Made by a program: the position numbers and the translations under genes. From assembly GCA_964036315.1 (NCBI GenBank), contig OZ038479.1, positions 59,795,746-59,859,745 on the forward strand: DNA of 64,000 nucleotides. Direction: 5' to 3'. Origin of the DNA: Acanthosepion esculentum. Its lineage: Eukaryota > Mollusca > Cephalopoda > Sepiida > Sepiidae. Numbering within the stretch: the first letter of the stretch is position 1; the number at the start of each line of letters is the position of its first letter. The notes beneath the pieces were generated by a model. It was not told the DNA's origin. It worked only from the letters and a program-made list of their open reading frames with translations, and searched no databases. This document shows positions 1 through 9,725 of the stretch, one piece after another.

Positions 1-441
1 ATCTCAAATGGATTAAGAAATTTTATTAAAAGACCCTGAAAAGGAATGTTCATCAGAAAATATTTTATGTGAAAGAAATCAAAATTCATATTTACCAGAT
101 TCTTGAAAATAGAGATGATTTTATTTCATTCATATTTAAAAAATACATCCCCAAATTTTCATACACTTGATATGTTTCAATTTGTATGAATTTTTCAAGT
201 TTTGCATGAAATACACATAATATTTTCTTTTGTATAGATTTGTGCTGTTGTGTTTTCAATGCAACTTGCAACAGAAATGCAAATCTTTACATTTCAGTTG
301 GCATTTCACTTGTTTTTTTATATTCCATGAAAAATTTGTTCCACAGACTTGCAAACAAGTCTATATATATTCATATGTTTATTTGTAAATGAGGTATTTA
401 TCAAAATAGTAATTCTCATGAGTAAGGTTTATAACTGAGGT
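1..441 (-). repeat. 3' flank of zinc-finger copy L, shared with the other copies
   Basis: Non-coding, AT-rich. Its first 80 bases (ATCTCAAATGGATTAAG onward, including CTGAAAAGGAATGTTCATC) recur at 19134-19215, and the stretch to about 180 recurs downstream of copy M at 26600-26790 (AAATTTTCATACACT). It lies just after the stop codon of the minus-strand zinc-finger frame, so it is read as the shared 3' UTR/downstream part of the duplicated gene unit. The unit continues off the left edge of the window. Confidence 0.6.
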
Positions 442-505
442 GTGATTGCTTGTTCCTTTTCAGGTGTGACTGCTCTGAAAATTCAGACCCACCCATTTCA
501 TAGGA
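430..505 (-). pseudogene. Broken C-terminal finger beyond the stop of copy L
   Basis: On the minus strand the frame after the TAG continues in register with zinc-finger-like residues (SYEMGGSEFSEQSHLKR), with the Cys ligands lost. This shows that the ancestral array ran further and that the stop arose inside it. Confidence 0.6.
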
Positions 506-1609
506 CTATGATTTCTCTCCAGTGTGTAGTTGGACATGAGTTTTCAAACCTGAAGTATATGAAAATGATGCATTACAGAATTTACAAGAATATGGTTTCT
601 CTCCAGTGTGTGTTTGCATATGTCTCATGAATGTTTCTTTCCAAGAAAATGCATATCCACAAACTTCACAAGAATATGGTTTCTCTCCAGTGTGAGTACG
701 CATATGTCTCACCAAACTTGACTTCTGTGAGAATGTAGATCCACAAATTTCACAAGAATATGGTTTCTCTCCAGTGTGTATTACCACATGGCACACCAAA
801 TGTGACTTCTGTGAAAAAGCAGATCCACAATCTTCACAAGAATATGGTTTCTCTCCAGTGTGTGTTCGCATATGGCGAACCAAACTTGATTTGTCTGAAC
901 ATGCAAAGCCACAAATTTCACAAGAATATGGTTTCTCTCCCTTGTGTGAGTGCATATGACTCACCAAATGTGAATTCCTTGAAAATGCAGATCCACAAAC
1001 TTCACAAGAATATGGTTTCTCTCCAGTGTGTATACGCATATGTTTTGCTAAATCTGACTTTACTGAACATCCACAAATTTCACATGAATATGGTTTCTCT
1101 CCAGTGTGCATACGCATGTGTTTCACCAAATTTCCCTTTACTGAAAATGCAGATCCACACATTTCACAAGAGTGTGGCTTCTCTCCAGTGTGTATTCGCA
1201 TATGGCGCACCAAACATGACTTCCGTGAAAATGCAGATTCACAAAGTTGACAAGAATATGGTTTCTCTCCAGTGTGAGTACGCATATGTCTCAGCAAACT
1301 TGATTTCTGTGAAAATGTAGATCTACAAATTTCACAAGAGTGTGGTTTCTCACCAGTCTGTGTATGCATATATTTAACTAAATCTGACATAACTGAAAAT
1401 GAAGCTTCACAACCTTCATAAGAATATAATTTCTTTTCAGTGTGTTTATGTGTGTGCACATGTCTCAGCAAATTTGCTTTTCCTGAGACTGCAGATCCAC
1501 ATATTTCACAAGAATGTGGATTCTTTCCAGTGTATTTCCATATGGTGTGCAAACCATGACTTCCATGAAAATGCAGATTCACTAACTTCACAAGGACTTT
1601 CTCCAGCAT
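506..1609 (-). CDS. C2H2 zinc-finger protein, decayed copy L (possible pseudogene)
   Basis: Array of about 12 Cys2-His2 fingers (C-x2-C-x12-H-x3-H) joined by TGEKP linkers. Proteins of this kind are nuclear and usually bind DNA through tandem fingers; the target cannot be read from sequence. Ten fingers look canonical. The second (YSYEGCEASFSVMSDLVKYM) has lost zinc ligands, and the sixth (CEICGCSVKSDLAKH) is two residues short between Cys and His. The frame is open from 1651, but the first ATG is at 1609 (367 aa), inside a stretch where finger sequence is in the wrong frame, so the 5' end is frameshifted. The TAG at 506-508 falls in a linker where the TAT of the usual PYSCE motif stands; finger sequence continues in frame past it. 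No KRAB, BTB or SCAN-like domain is visible. With damage at both ends a pseudogene is as likely as a working gene. Confidence 0.75.
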   Translation of the reverse strand: MLEKVLVKLVNLHFHGSHGLHTIWKYTGKNPHSCEICGSAVSGKANLLRHVHTHKHTEKKLYSYEGCEASFSVMSDLVKYMHTQTGEKPHSCEICRSTFSQKSSLLRHMRTHTGEKPYSCQLCESAFSRKSCLVRHMRIHTGEKPHSCEMCGSAFSVKGNLVKHMRMHTGEKPYSCEICGCSVKSDLAKHMRIHTGEKPYSCEVCGSAFSRNSHLVSHMHSHKGEKPYSCEICGFACSDKSSLVRHMRTHTGEKPYSCEDCGSAFSQKSHLVCHVVIHTGEKPYSCEICGSTFSQKSSLVRHMRTHTGEKPYSCEVCGYAFSWKETFMRHMQTHTGEKPYSCKFCNASFSYTSGLKTHVQLHTGEKS

Positions 1610-1611
1610 GT

Positions 1612-2200
1612 GTTTGCATATGTTGCACCAAATGTGACAAATACAGAACAACAGATTTCACAGAAACAGTTTCTCAATAGTGCATGTATGCATGCAGTTC
1701 ATTAAATGTGATTGGAATGAAAATGCAACATCCACAGACTTTCAGAAGAATGTTCATTTTGAGAGCTTCTCATTTACAAAGTATGTCAGATACAGTATCC
1801 AAATTAATTTTTGCTGTAATTTATGACCTCAAAAATCCTTTCTATGCAATAACCACATTCATTAGTTACAGGAATGTCAGCATTACTGAAAATAGGTCAA
1901 TTTTTAACATGATTTAAAATTTCCTATTTTCATGACATCAGTAGACCAGTTGTGTTTGCATATGTTGCACTAAATCTGACATCAGTAAAAATGCAGAACT
2001 GCAAATTGATAAGAATATGGTTTCTCTCTAGTGTGTTGGTGTATATACTCCATCAAAAGAGATGTTTGCACAATAGAAGAACCCTGTATTCTACAAATCT
2101 CTCTCAAATGCGTCTATCCACATGGCATACTAAATCTGACTTCATTAAATAGCTTTGTAAACTGCATAAGAATATGCCTACTCTCTAATGTTTACTCATG
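1612..2200 (-). pseudogene. Degenerate N-terminal zinc fingers upstream of copy L
   Basis: Reading the minus strand, decayed 84-base finger units continue upstream of the open frame: linker-like HTREKPYS matches, MKSDLVCHV, and MSDLVQHMQTQ pieces, broken by stops and frameshifts. The ancestral copy L therefore held several more fingers than the open frame shows. Confidence 0.65.
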
Positions 2201-2660
2201 TGTAACACTGTTTTTGTAGAAAAAAGAACTGACACATGAAAATGTATATGTACAACCAATGATGACAATAGTATGTGTCCTCTGTTCTTGATGGAAAGAA
2301 AAGGATATTGTTTTCTTGCATTTAAAGTCAAAATAATGACAGATTTTTATGCATGTGATGACTTCATGTACAGCCAAATTATCTGTGAATGAAAAGCAAT
2401 AAAATATATATTAATAAAGGAAATGCATCATATATGAAATCAGTTCATGTCATAATAGGTGTAGTTCTATACTCTGAGTCATTTGACACAATAATGCAGC
2501 AGTTAGTGAAGATCAAAGACAATGCAACAGTAGACAGTTTGTAAAAACAAAAATGATTTCTTAAAAATCAACTACCAATGTATAAATGGTTTTATCTGTA
2601 CAAAGTCATAGAAAAAAGATGACTTCATTTTCAGCTCTATAAATACTTTTTTCTATTTCT
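2200..2660 (-). repeat. Conserved upstream flank of the zinc-finger unit (copy L)
   Basis: Contains ATCTGTGAATGAAAA followed by AATATATATTAATAAAG and, near 2490, AATGCAGCAGTTAGTGAAGA. The same order of motifs is found upstream of copy M (28690-28960), upstream of copy R (57140-57260, reversed), and in gene-less copies at 4300-4590 and 37850-38070. No coding potential; it is presumably 5' flank or intron of the duplicated gene. Confidence 0.65.
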
Positions 2661-2664
2661 TAGG

Positions 2665-2784
2665 GTTTACGGCCACATCATGGTGATAGCACTGGTTCCC
2701 GTACGAACACCAAAGTTAAACAACATTGAGCCTGGTCAGTACCTAGATGGGCGACTGCTTAGGAACACCAGATGCTGTAAGTTT
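2665..2784 (+). repeat. 5S rRNA-derived sequence (SINE3-like or pseudogene)
   Basis: A full-length 5S rRNA likeness: GTTTACGGCCACATCATGG at the 5' end, AAGTTAAACAACATTGAGCC and GGTCAGTACCTAGATGGGCG over the internal control region, and GGAACACCAGATGCTGTAAG at the 3' end. Many differences from eukaryotic 5S are C-to-T or G-to-A, as expected in old methylated copies. It is not a working 5S gene: the control region is mutated and no TTTT terminator follows at once. A tail of about 60 bases after it can be aligned without gaps to the tail of the second 5S-like copy at 25740-25880, which points to a 5S-derived SINE family. Confidence is high for 5S origin, moderate for SINE status. Confidence 0.8.
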
Positions 2785-2985
2785 GGGTGTGTGGATGATG
2801 TAACAGATAATGGCTTTGAATTGTTAATTGGAGTTGGGTTCATTATATTCACTTACATGGAAATACCATTAGGAAAAGTATAAATACACCTCTTCTTCCA
2901 CCAGCTATGGGTTAATTAGTAAGACTTGTATCTCTAAAACTATTACTATCTAAAAAAATAAGTAAAAAAAATAAAGTTGTGTAAA
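2785..2985 (+). repeat. Tail of the 5S-derived element ending in an A-rich stretch
   Basis: Follows the 5S-like head directly; the first 58 bases resemble the matching tail of the minus-strand copy near 25.75 kb. It ends near 2950-2985 in an A-rich stretch (AAAAAAATAAGTAAAAAAAATAAAG), as retroposed elements do. The 67-codon frame across 2680-2883 is only a by-product of the 5S sequence. Confidence 0.5.
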
Positions 2986-2989
2986 AAAT

Positions 2990-3490
2990 ATTTAGATTTT
3001 GGCATTATGCTGCTAAACATAAAACAACCAACCAGCTATTTATTTGGATATCAATACAGTCGAACAGGTGTTTGCTATTTTTATGTTACAGTAATTATCT
3101 TTCCAGCAAGATTATGAACATGGAAAGCCAAAACACTAGAAATAAAAATAACTGACAATCATGGGAGACAAGTAATCATGGTCACAAAGGAAGTAAAAGC
3201 CTAAATGACTATTCTTCCAAAATTCTGTTTTAACAAGATGGCTTTCACTGAGAGAATAAAAACAATATTCTTTTATTTTTCAGAAGATACAATGTGATTC
3301 ACATCAGAGAATGTAATAACACAAAATACTAAAATCCAATGGCATAATCTATCATTAGTTAAATCAATTTTTGCTTTTTCATTTTGTAAATCCTGATAAT
3401 TTTATAATGGCAATTTAATCCGTAAAATTGCAACATGACAAAAGTATTCTGAAGTGAAAATAAAAGTATTAATGAAGTAATAAAGAAAGA
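2990..3490. repeat. Zinc-finger upstream-flank repeat, first block
   Basis: From about 3210 (TTTTAACAAGATGGCTTTCA, AAAACAATATTC) to 3480 (TATTCTGAAGTGAAAATAAA) it resembles 29200-29460 and 38740-38917, which lie in the same order upstream of copy M and in the gene-less unit. It is interrupted after 3490 by a SINE and resumes at about 3955. Nothing recognised at 2990-3200. Confidence 0.5.
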
Positions 3491-3499
3491 CAAATTACA

Positions 3500-3790
3500 G
3501 CAACTCTTCAGCAGCAGCAAAAACATGACGGACAACAGTCAAAACGTGACAGGCAGCAGCAACAGCACTGATCAGCAGGGAGATTAGGTTTAGGGTTCCA
3601 AGTTTCCCACAGAGAATTATCCTATATTGACAATAGTGTAGTGGATTAAAGTGTTTGTTCGTGAATTTCAATGACATAGTAAGTGTGAGTTCAATCCATG
3701 AGCAAGCCAGTGTGAACTTAGACTCAGTGGAAATTGGTGAGCAATAACTGAGCATTACTAAAAATAAAAACTAGAAATGGGCAGTGGAAA
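3500..3790 (+). repeat. tRNA-like SINE family A, copy 1
   Basis: Begins in CAG-rich sequence (GACAGGCAGCAGCAACAGCA), then TTAGGTTTAGGGTTCCAAG, an A-box-like TAGTGGATTAAAGTG near 3639, and a B-box-like GAGTTCAATCC at 3687-3697. Two further copies with the same parts occur at 15850-16060 and 16190-16430. Layout and dispersed copies fit a tRNA-derived SINE transcribed by RNA polymerase III. The family name is local to this report. Confidence 0.7.
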
Positions 3791-3814
3791 GGGAACAGTT
3801 TACCCCCTTAGATT

Positions 3815-3950
3815 AAATAAAGGGTTCGATTCAGAATTCCTTGTAGGTTTCCCAGATTGACATGCACCTGATGAAGGCTGGAGAGCACAACAGCCAAAAT
3901 GTTGTGATAACAACAACAAATATGAGGACAATAGTCAGAGTGTAAATAAT
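3815..3950 (+). repeat. Penelope-type terminal fragment with CTGATGA motif
   Basis: AAATAAAGGGTTCGATTC, then CACCTGATGAAGGCTGG and, after a short stem, AGCCAAAATGTTGTGAT, ending GAGGACAATAGTCAGAGTGTA. The same string in the same order occurs reversed at 22155-22345, downstream of a Penelope-like GIY-YIG frame, and its end recurs reversed at 15780-15850. CTGATGA...(G)AAA resembles the hammerhead ribozyme core known from the terminal repeats of Penelope-like elements; here the G of GAAA is lost. Confidence 0.5.
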
Positions 3951-3954
3951 GAAC

Positions 3955-4290
3955 TAAAGTTAAACATTTCTTTTTATTCTGTAAAGCTTGAAAATTTTAT
4001 AACAGGAAATCAATTTTAATGAATGTGTGGCTTGTTTGATACTAACATGAATATAAGAAAAGTAATCTGAAGTGAAAATAAAGGAAATGAACACAGTACA
4101 GAGTAGCATATTGCTTGTGTACAATACTTCATTATTTGAGAAAAATTTTATGAGCATCTTTTAACAAATATGGAAAGGAAAATAGAAAAATCCTTAAGTT
4201 TATCTGAAATAATTTCCTTTTGTGTTGAAAAGAACAATGCCCAATATAAAAGGACTAAGATATGTCTTTTCCTTCATTGAAATTCATATT
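3955..4290. repeat. Zinc-finger upstream-flank repeat, continuation
   Basis: Contains AGTAGCATATTGCTTGTG, ATTTGAGAAAAATTTTATGA, AAGTTTATCTGAAATAATTTCC and TGTTGAAAAGAACAATGCCC, matching 29470-29620 upstream of copy M. No open frame of interest. Confidence 0.55.
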
Positions 4291-5010
4291 AATAACCACC
4301 ATGATTTTTGTACAGCCAGAACATGTGAACAATAAAAAGCAATGAAAGATATTAAATTAAATTAGGTACTGAATAAGATATGAAAGCAATCTATAGTATG
4401 ATAGATTCATGTAGTTATGTATTAAGGTCAGTTGACTAATGCAGCAGAAGCCAGTGAAGATCAAACATTTCGCAATGAAAAAAGATTACTTTATCATCAC
4501 ACTTTGTACAATATATAAATGATTCTATCTTCATAAAGATGTATAAGAATAAATATAAACCTTTTGAAATGTTTAAATCATTTTTTTTATTCCTTAGATA
4601 CTATTGAAGATGCGTTTTCTAATTTCCTGCTGCACTAATAAACTGCTCACTAAACATATTGTTTACAGAGCAAGATATTGCTTATGGAAAATACTTAAAA
4701 TCTACTGGCATAATTTATCATTTATTTCTGAAACATAAAATTAAATTCTACTTTCTTATTATTTCATGCAGGTTGCTAAATTTGTAATTGAAAGTTAATG
4801 AATGTGTAATTGTGTCTTGTTTGATAGCAACACTGGAATGAGAGAAAAGGAATCTGAAGTGAAAATAAGGGAAATTAAGAAAATGCAGAGTAACATATTG
4901 CTTCTGAAGAATATTTTTCTATTTGATACAAATCTTATGAAAATCTTTTAACAAATATGAAAAGAAAAATAGAAAAAAAATCATAAAGTTTGTCTTAGAT
5001 TAGAAGAAAT
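4290..5010. repeat. Second, tandem copy of the zinc-finger upstream-flank repeat
   Basis: Repeats the order seen at 2330-4290: ACATGTGAACAATAAAAAGC, AATGCAGCAGAAGCCAGTGA, TCAGAGTAAC-type block with CAGAGTAACATATTGCTTC, and ATGAAAATCTTTTAACAAAT. It lacks the SINE and the 5S-like element, so those inserted into the first copy after the tandem duplication, or were never in this one. Confidence 0.6.
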
Positions 5011-5980
5011 TGTTGTCATGTTTTTCAATAGGCAGCATTTAGATATGCAATTTACTTCAAATATCACTAGAAATTCTGATATATATACCTATTCTGTCAT
5101 GTGACATTTCAGTGTGTCTTTCTAGAAGATTTAAGTGTGGATTGTGATCTTAGAATATGTCTATGTTAAAAATGAAAGTAGAGGAAAATGTGGTGCATTC
5201 AATTTGAGAAATTAGATACATTCTATGATTAGAGTAATAGACATGATCAATACCATAATACCTACTAGTGGTCGCAACTATCAAAGACATACCATAGAAG
5301 CATTAAACCTCAGCAGAAAAATGGAAGAAATCCCATTCATTGACATGGAAACTGACTGATTGAGTGGTTATTTTACCGGCATGATATGGGGGCCCCCAAC
5401 TCTACTACATGCCAATTTCCAAATACCAGTATTTATATAAGATACAATTTTTATTTTAATCTAATTATGTACAATAATGGATCATATGCAATACAGGGGA
5501 ACAATTCAACTAGAAAAATTGAAAATAAAAGCAATGAATCTAAATACAAATTAGAGACATGTTATAATAGAACATTCCATTTTAAATAAATGAACAAATG
5601 TTTCACAGCAATTTTTAACATCAACTTGAAATTTTAACATTATGGATATAAAAAATAGTGAATTTCATATAGAGTTTTTTTGAGAATTAGCACGAACAAA
5701 ACAATTTCACAGATTTTGACCCCCCAAAAAATGAGACCCCGGAATGATGTTAATATCTGCAAAAATGTTTCATCCTTCAATAGCCAGTTTTGCTTAGTTT
5801 AATTTGTAATGTAGATAAATGTAGTTAGAAACAAAGCAAATGTTGGTAAGTTATTGGGAGTCACAAAGCACTGCCCAGGACCTCCAATCAGGCTCAAGCT
5901 GCCTCTAGTTTGGTGGGGGTGTCAAGTATAGTACACACCAAACATTGTGATTTTAACTAAACCATTAAAAATAATTAAAA
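5011..5980. other. Unrecognised AT-rich sequence
   Basis: No convincing gene, finger or transposon signature was seen. There are a 67-codon frame at 5386-5589 of low-complexity composition and a GC-richer patch at 5870-5930 (CACTGCCCAGGACCTCC) without recognised identity. Confidence 0.3.
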
Positions 5981-5984
5981 AACT

Positions 5985-6360
5985 TGAAGACAGACAAAAG
6001 ACCATATGAGTATATAGCTCAGTCAGTCAAGAGCATATTGGATCTAATGATGATTCTCTCTACACAGGAGGATGCAGATTCAAATCATGTAAGACACCAC
6101 ATATTTTTCTTTAATAAGATTTCTCAAATATTCAGGTCTCTAGACAAAAATAAATATACTGTTTAATAAATAAACTGAGCGTCTACTGAAATATGAGTAT
6201 GTATGAAAAATAAGGTTTCAAAATGATAAAATCTGTTGGATTAATAAATAAAAACCCATTAATTCTTTTATAAAATTGCTTTGTTTACATTTGGATATAA
6301 AACTGAGTAGATATGAAAAAAACTTGAGAGATCTCTGATGAGAGAAACTTTGCTTAAAGG
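5985..6360 (+). repeat. tRNA-like SINE family B, copy 1
   Basis: A-box-like TAGCTCAGTCAGTCAAGAGC from about 6015 and B-box-like AGATTCAAATC at 6076-6086, followed by a tail with ATATTCAGGTCTCTAGAC and repeated AATAAATA. The tail recurs at 16940-17150 and 17390-17440 beside other tRNA-like heads. A tRNA-derived SINE is the best reading; it does not fold as an intact tRNA by eye. Confidence 0.6.
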
Positions 6361-6619
6361 CACATATCAAGACAAGAAATAAAAATGTAAACTTGCATAA
6401 TAGGGGACATTTAATATTATTTTTGTCCTGTTTTTCTTTTCATTCTCTTGTTTTTATTTATTGCAAACATTGTCAATTCTGTTTGTTGGGCATTTCTGCC
6501 AGTTACATTTAACCATGGCCAATTACTCTACACTTCTGATATAAAAATGAAAATGGGTACATTCTGTAGAGCCATAAATGTTCTTGTAAATTAGCATTTA
6601 TCAAAAAAAAAAAAAGAAA

Positions 6620-7190
6620 TGTATGAAAAGTTGTTTACCTGCAAATTGTTGTTATAATATGCAGTAGAAATCTTTTTAAGTAAAAAAAATAGCACAACAG
6701 ACTGAGTAAAGAAACCAGTCTATAATGACAAAATCCAATCTGAAGAGGAACATGTCAGGTTATCTTGCAAGAGACACCCACTACTGTGATGTGTCCAGTA
6801 CATGTGCTGTCCCAATGACACTTGTGATCATGGTCACATCATGTGGAAGAGGAAAGCTGGGGTGAGTGTAAACATTTGCTTTTCTGCACCAAACATGGCA
6901 GACATCTTTGCTAAAAAGGAAATAGAAAAAGTATTATTAATAAGTAGAAGAAATATTTTTTTTTATCTAAACCTACTTGAAGAGTTTTAGAATACTTTTT
7001 ATTTAGACATCTTTATTAATGTTGGTAGAAAGAAAACCATGTTAAATACAAGTGCCACTGTCAGTGACATGTAGACTATTTGGCTAGAAGTGACAAGAGT
7101 TTGCGAAAATGTGAAACAATTTATCATGCATTATACAGAATCTGGCAATTATTAGTTTATTGATATGGACTAAACAGTTCAGTTAGATAT
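6620..7190. repeat. Tandem duplication, left unit
   Basis: TTGTTTACCTGCAAATTG, TATAATATGCAGTAG, GTACATGTGCTGTCCCAATG, CATGTGGAAGAGGAAAGC, GCTTTTCTGCACCAAACATG and GTATTATTAATAAGTAGAAG occur in this order and again, about 770 bases on, in the right unit. The end (GCCACTGTCAGTGACATG) is also related to the far upstream flank of copies M and R (30170-30260 and 56640-56760). No coding sequence. Confidence 0.75.
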
Positions 7191-7279
7191 TAAGAAAAAA
7201 AAAACAATGTAAACATGCATAATGGGTAATTCCTTATAAAAGTGTATGCTATTACTAAGAAGAAATATTGGAGAATCTT

Positions 7280-7284
7280 CTGAT

Positions 7285-7343
<59 letters not shown>

Positions 7344-7345
7344 AT
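7280..7345. repeat. (TA)n microsatellite
   Basis: Long run of alternating TA with one TACA interruption, between the two units of the tandem duplication. Confidence 0.9.
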
Positions 7346-7384
7346 TTGGACATTCTGAGGAATCATAAGAATTTTTGCTAAATG

Positions 7385-7870
7385 ATTGTGTGAAAAGTTG
7401 TTTACCTGTAGATTGTTATAATATGCAGTAGTAATTTTTAAGTAAAAAAAAATAAACAAAACAATAGGGTAGACTGGCTAAGGCAACCGGTCCATAATCA
7501 GGAAACCGTCCTGAAGATGAATGTGTCAGGCTATTGTGCACTAGACACACCCACTACTGCTACGGCTCCAGTACATGTGCTGCCTCAATGACCCTCAGGG
7601 GGTTACAATTGACTTGTGATCATGTGGAAGAGGAAAGCAAAGATGGGTGTAAACATCTGCTTTTCTGCAGCAAACATGGCAGACATTGGCTAAAAAGAAA
7701 AGAGAAAAAAGTATTATTAATAAGTAGAAGAAACATTTTGTTTTTCATGAAAAAAAGTCTGTAGTAAACACAAAAGTGCCACTAACTGGCAACATAACGG
7801 CCTGGTGAGAAATGACAAGTCTGCAAAACTGATAATGTCAACAATTGATCATGCATCAGAGACACACACA
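7385..7870. repeat. Tandem duplication, right unit
   Basis: Same motif order as 6620-7190 with small indels; it carries a short extra insert (CCCTCAGGGGGTTACAATTG) near 7590 not present in the left unit. Confidence 0.75.
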
Positions 7871-8740
7871 CTAGTTTTGTCTCTTTGCAGACTATAGAAC
7901 AGACAACTAAATTGTGATTATACCACTGGAAAAGTTTTTCAAAATGAAAAAAAGACTGGTACTTCTGTTTAGATTTTTGTCTTTCAAAGAGAAATATGCA
8001 TTCTGAACTTCATTAAAATTTGACTCTTAAAGTAACCCTATGCCAACGAGTAAATTTTAATTTTGGTGACAGACTTTTGGATTGGTACCGCCAAAGATTC
8101 GCTAAAAAATGTGCATACCTGATTGAAAAAAATACCCAATGTTTTATTTCCAAAATCTTTGTGTTACTGTTAGTTAAGAAGAAAAACCAAAAGGATATTT
8201 TGTTTATTAGAATTAATATTTTTTCTCCTTTTCATAACCTTTGAGATTTTGGTTAAAAATCTTGTTTTTCTGGCATCTGACGTCCACATTGTTTCTATAA
8301 GCAAAAAATAAAATTCAGATAACGTCTTTAACAACTCGAGATTTAATGCTCTCAAATACAGCAATTGTGGCAAAACGTTTTTGGAAACACATAAATTTCA
8401 TTTCAATATTGCAATATTCGCAATTTTTATTATTTTTCAACAATTTATGATGCTACATCGTTAGTTTATGTAATTCTTGTAAATTTATATTTAAATTGGT
8501 TTAAATAAATCATCTACAATTTTCAATGCTGTATATGGTCTTCGAAACTTCCAGAATGGAATAAAAAAACATTAAGTATGTGATGATCATTATTATTAAT
8601 GTGAATTTTGAAAATTTGAAATATGAAAAAAAAATAAAACGGTTATTGAATAAAAAAATTAAATAATTAAATAAAATAGCTTCAGTAGATAAAAATTAAA
8701 AGAAAACTATAAAACTTTAAATTCTTAGTTATTTTATTAT
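7871..8740. repeat. AT-rich interspersed repeat (abundant family)
   Basis: ATTTTGGTTAAAAATCTTG near 8248 with TCTGGCATCTGACG after it recurs in related form at 30350, 40010 and 54210 (ATTTTGGCTAAAAATC). The rest is AT-rich without recognised genes. The 74- and 67-codon frames at 8020-8373 are not supported by anything else. Confidence 0.4.
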
Positions 8741-8743
8741 TTA

Positions 8744-8906
8744 CCGTATTTGACAGTGTATATAAGACTCACCCCAATTTCAGCAGGGCAAATCAAGAGA
8801 AAATTAGTAATTAGTAAAATCAGTAAACCTAGCATATAAGACGCAAGAGAATTGTAAAAGACATTTTTAGTAAAAACATGTGCGCCTTATATGCCATCAA
8901 ATACGG
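8744..8906. mobile_element. MITE with 10-base terminal inverted repeats
   Basis: Starts CCGTATTTGA and ends TCAAATACGG, perfect inverted repeats, flanked on both sides by TA (8742-8743 and 8907-8908). Length 163 bases; subterminal CAGTGTATATAAGACTC and GCGCCTTATATGCC are also roughly complementary. TA target duplication and small size fit a non-autonomous Tc1/mariner-type element. Confidence 0.75.
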
Positions 8907-8959
8907 TAAAGAATTATTTAGAGAATAATATTAAACAATTATTACCCATTTTTGTTTTT

Positions 8960-9725
8960 AATGTTACAAATAAAACCTGTGTCAAATTCTTAGTTATTGT
9001 TTGAATAAAAAGATCGCCCTTTTCTACGATCATTAATAAAACTAAAAAAGTTTTTTTAAATTAAAAAAATAAGTCATACATACAAGGTCGAATATTTTTG
9101 CTTGTAGACATATCCATATATTCCATTGTTGAAAAATAAATAAAAAATGTGAATAAAAACAGCAAAGTGAAAAATATAATTATTAATTTCCTTTTTTATA
9201 CTTTTTTTTATTTCAAACATTATCTTACTTAACAACTTAAGTAAGAGGAGGAAGATAATTAGATAATTAAAAAACTAGAAAAGGAAAGACATGTTGGTAG
9301 GTAAACAACACGTTCTCTTTTCAAAAATTATTTTTTATTTTTATCTTACACTCACCAAAAAATTTAAATACGATGCGAAAAAAAAACAAAACTCGGTGAT
9401 TTCTTTATGTTTAGTTTCTTTAAAAAAAATGATTTTCTTGGGATTTATCCAACGATCTCCCCAATTTCTGTATTGTTCCTTCAGTTAATGTTAAAATAAT
9501 GTCAAAGTTGAAATGAATGACACGAAGAAATAAAAAATGAAAAAAAAAGCACTATACAAACGTGAAACTTCGGAGAAAATATTTCGTCTGATAACGTAAT
9601 AATTACATCGTAATCATAACCCGAAAAAAAAAAAAAAAAGCGGTGTTAGACAAGATATGGTTCCTTGTGTTTAAAATTCTTAGCTTTCTTGGCATTCTCA
9701 GAGCAAAGTTATTCAAAAGTAGATC
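8960..9725 (+). repeat. Long repeat family X, partial copy
   Basis: GATTTCTTTATGTTTAGTTTC, ACGTGAAACTTCGGAG, AATATTTCGTCTGATAAC and GCGGTGTTAGACAAGATATG recur in the same order at 32710-33050 (plus strand) and reversed at 50830-51130. No open frame shared among copies was found. Confidence 0.55.

Noticed and set aside
2665..2784. Functional 5S rRNA gene
   Set aside because: Too many changes in the internal control region and no prompt T-run terminator; a derived repeat fits better.
2680..2883. A 67-codon plus-strand frame starting MVIALVPVRTPKLNNIEPGQ
   Set aside because: It reads through the 5S-like sequence and its tail; the same sequence is explained fully by 5S rRNA similarity.
7190..7459. 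89-codon minus frame with IYIYIYIY repeats
   Set aside because: Translation of a (TA)n microsatellite.
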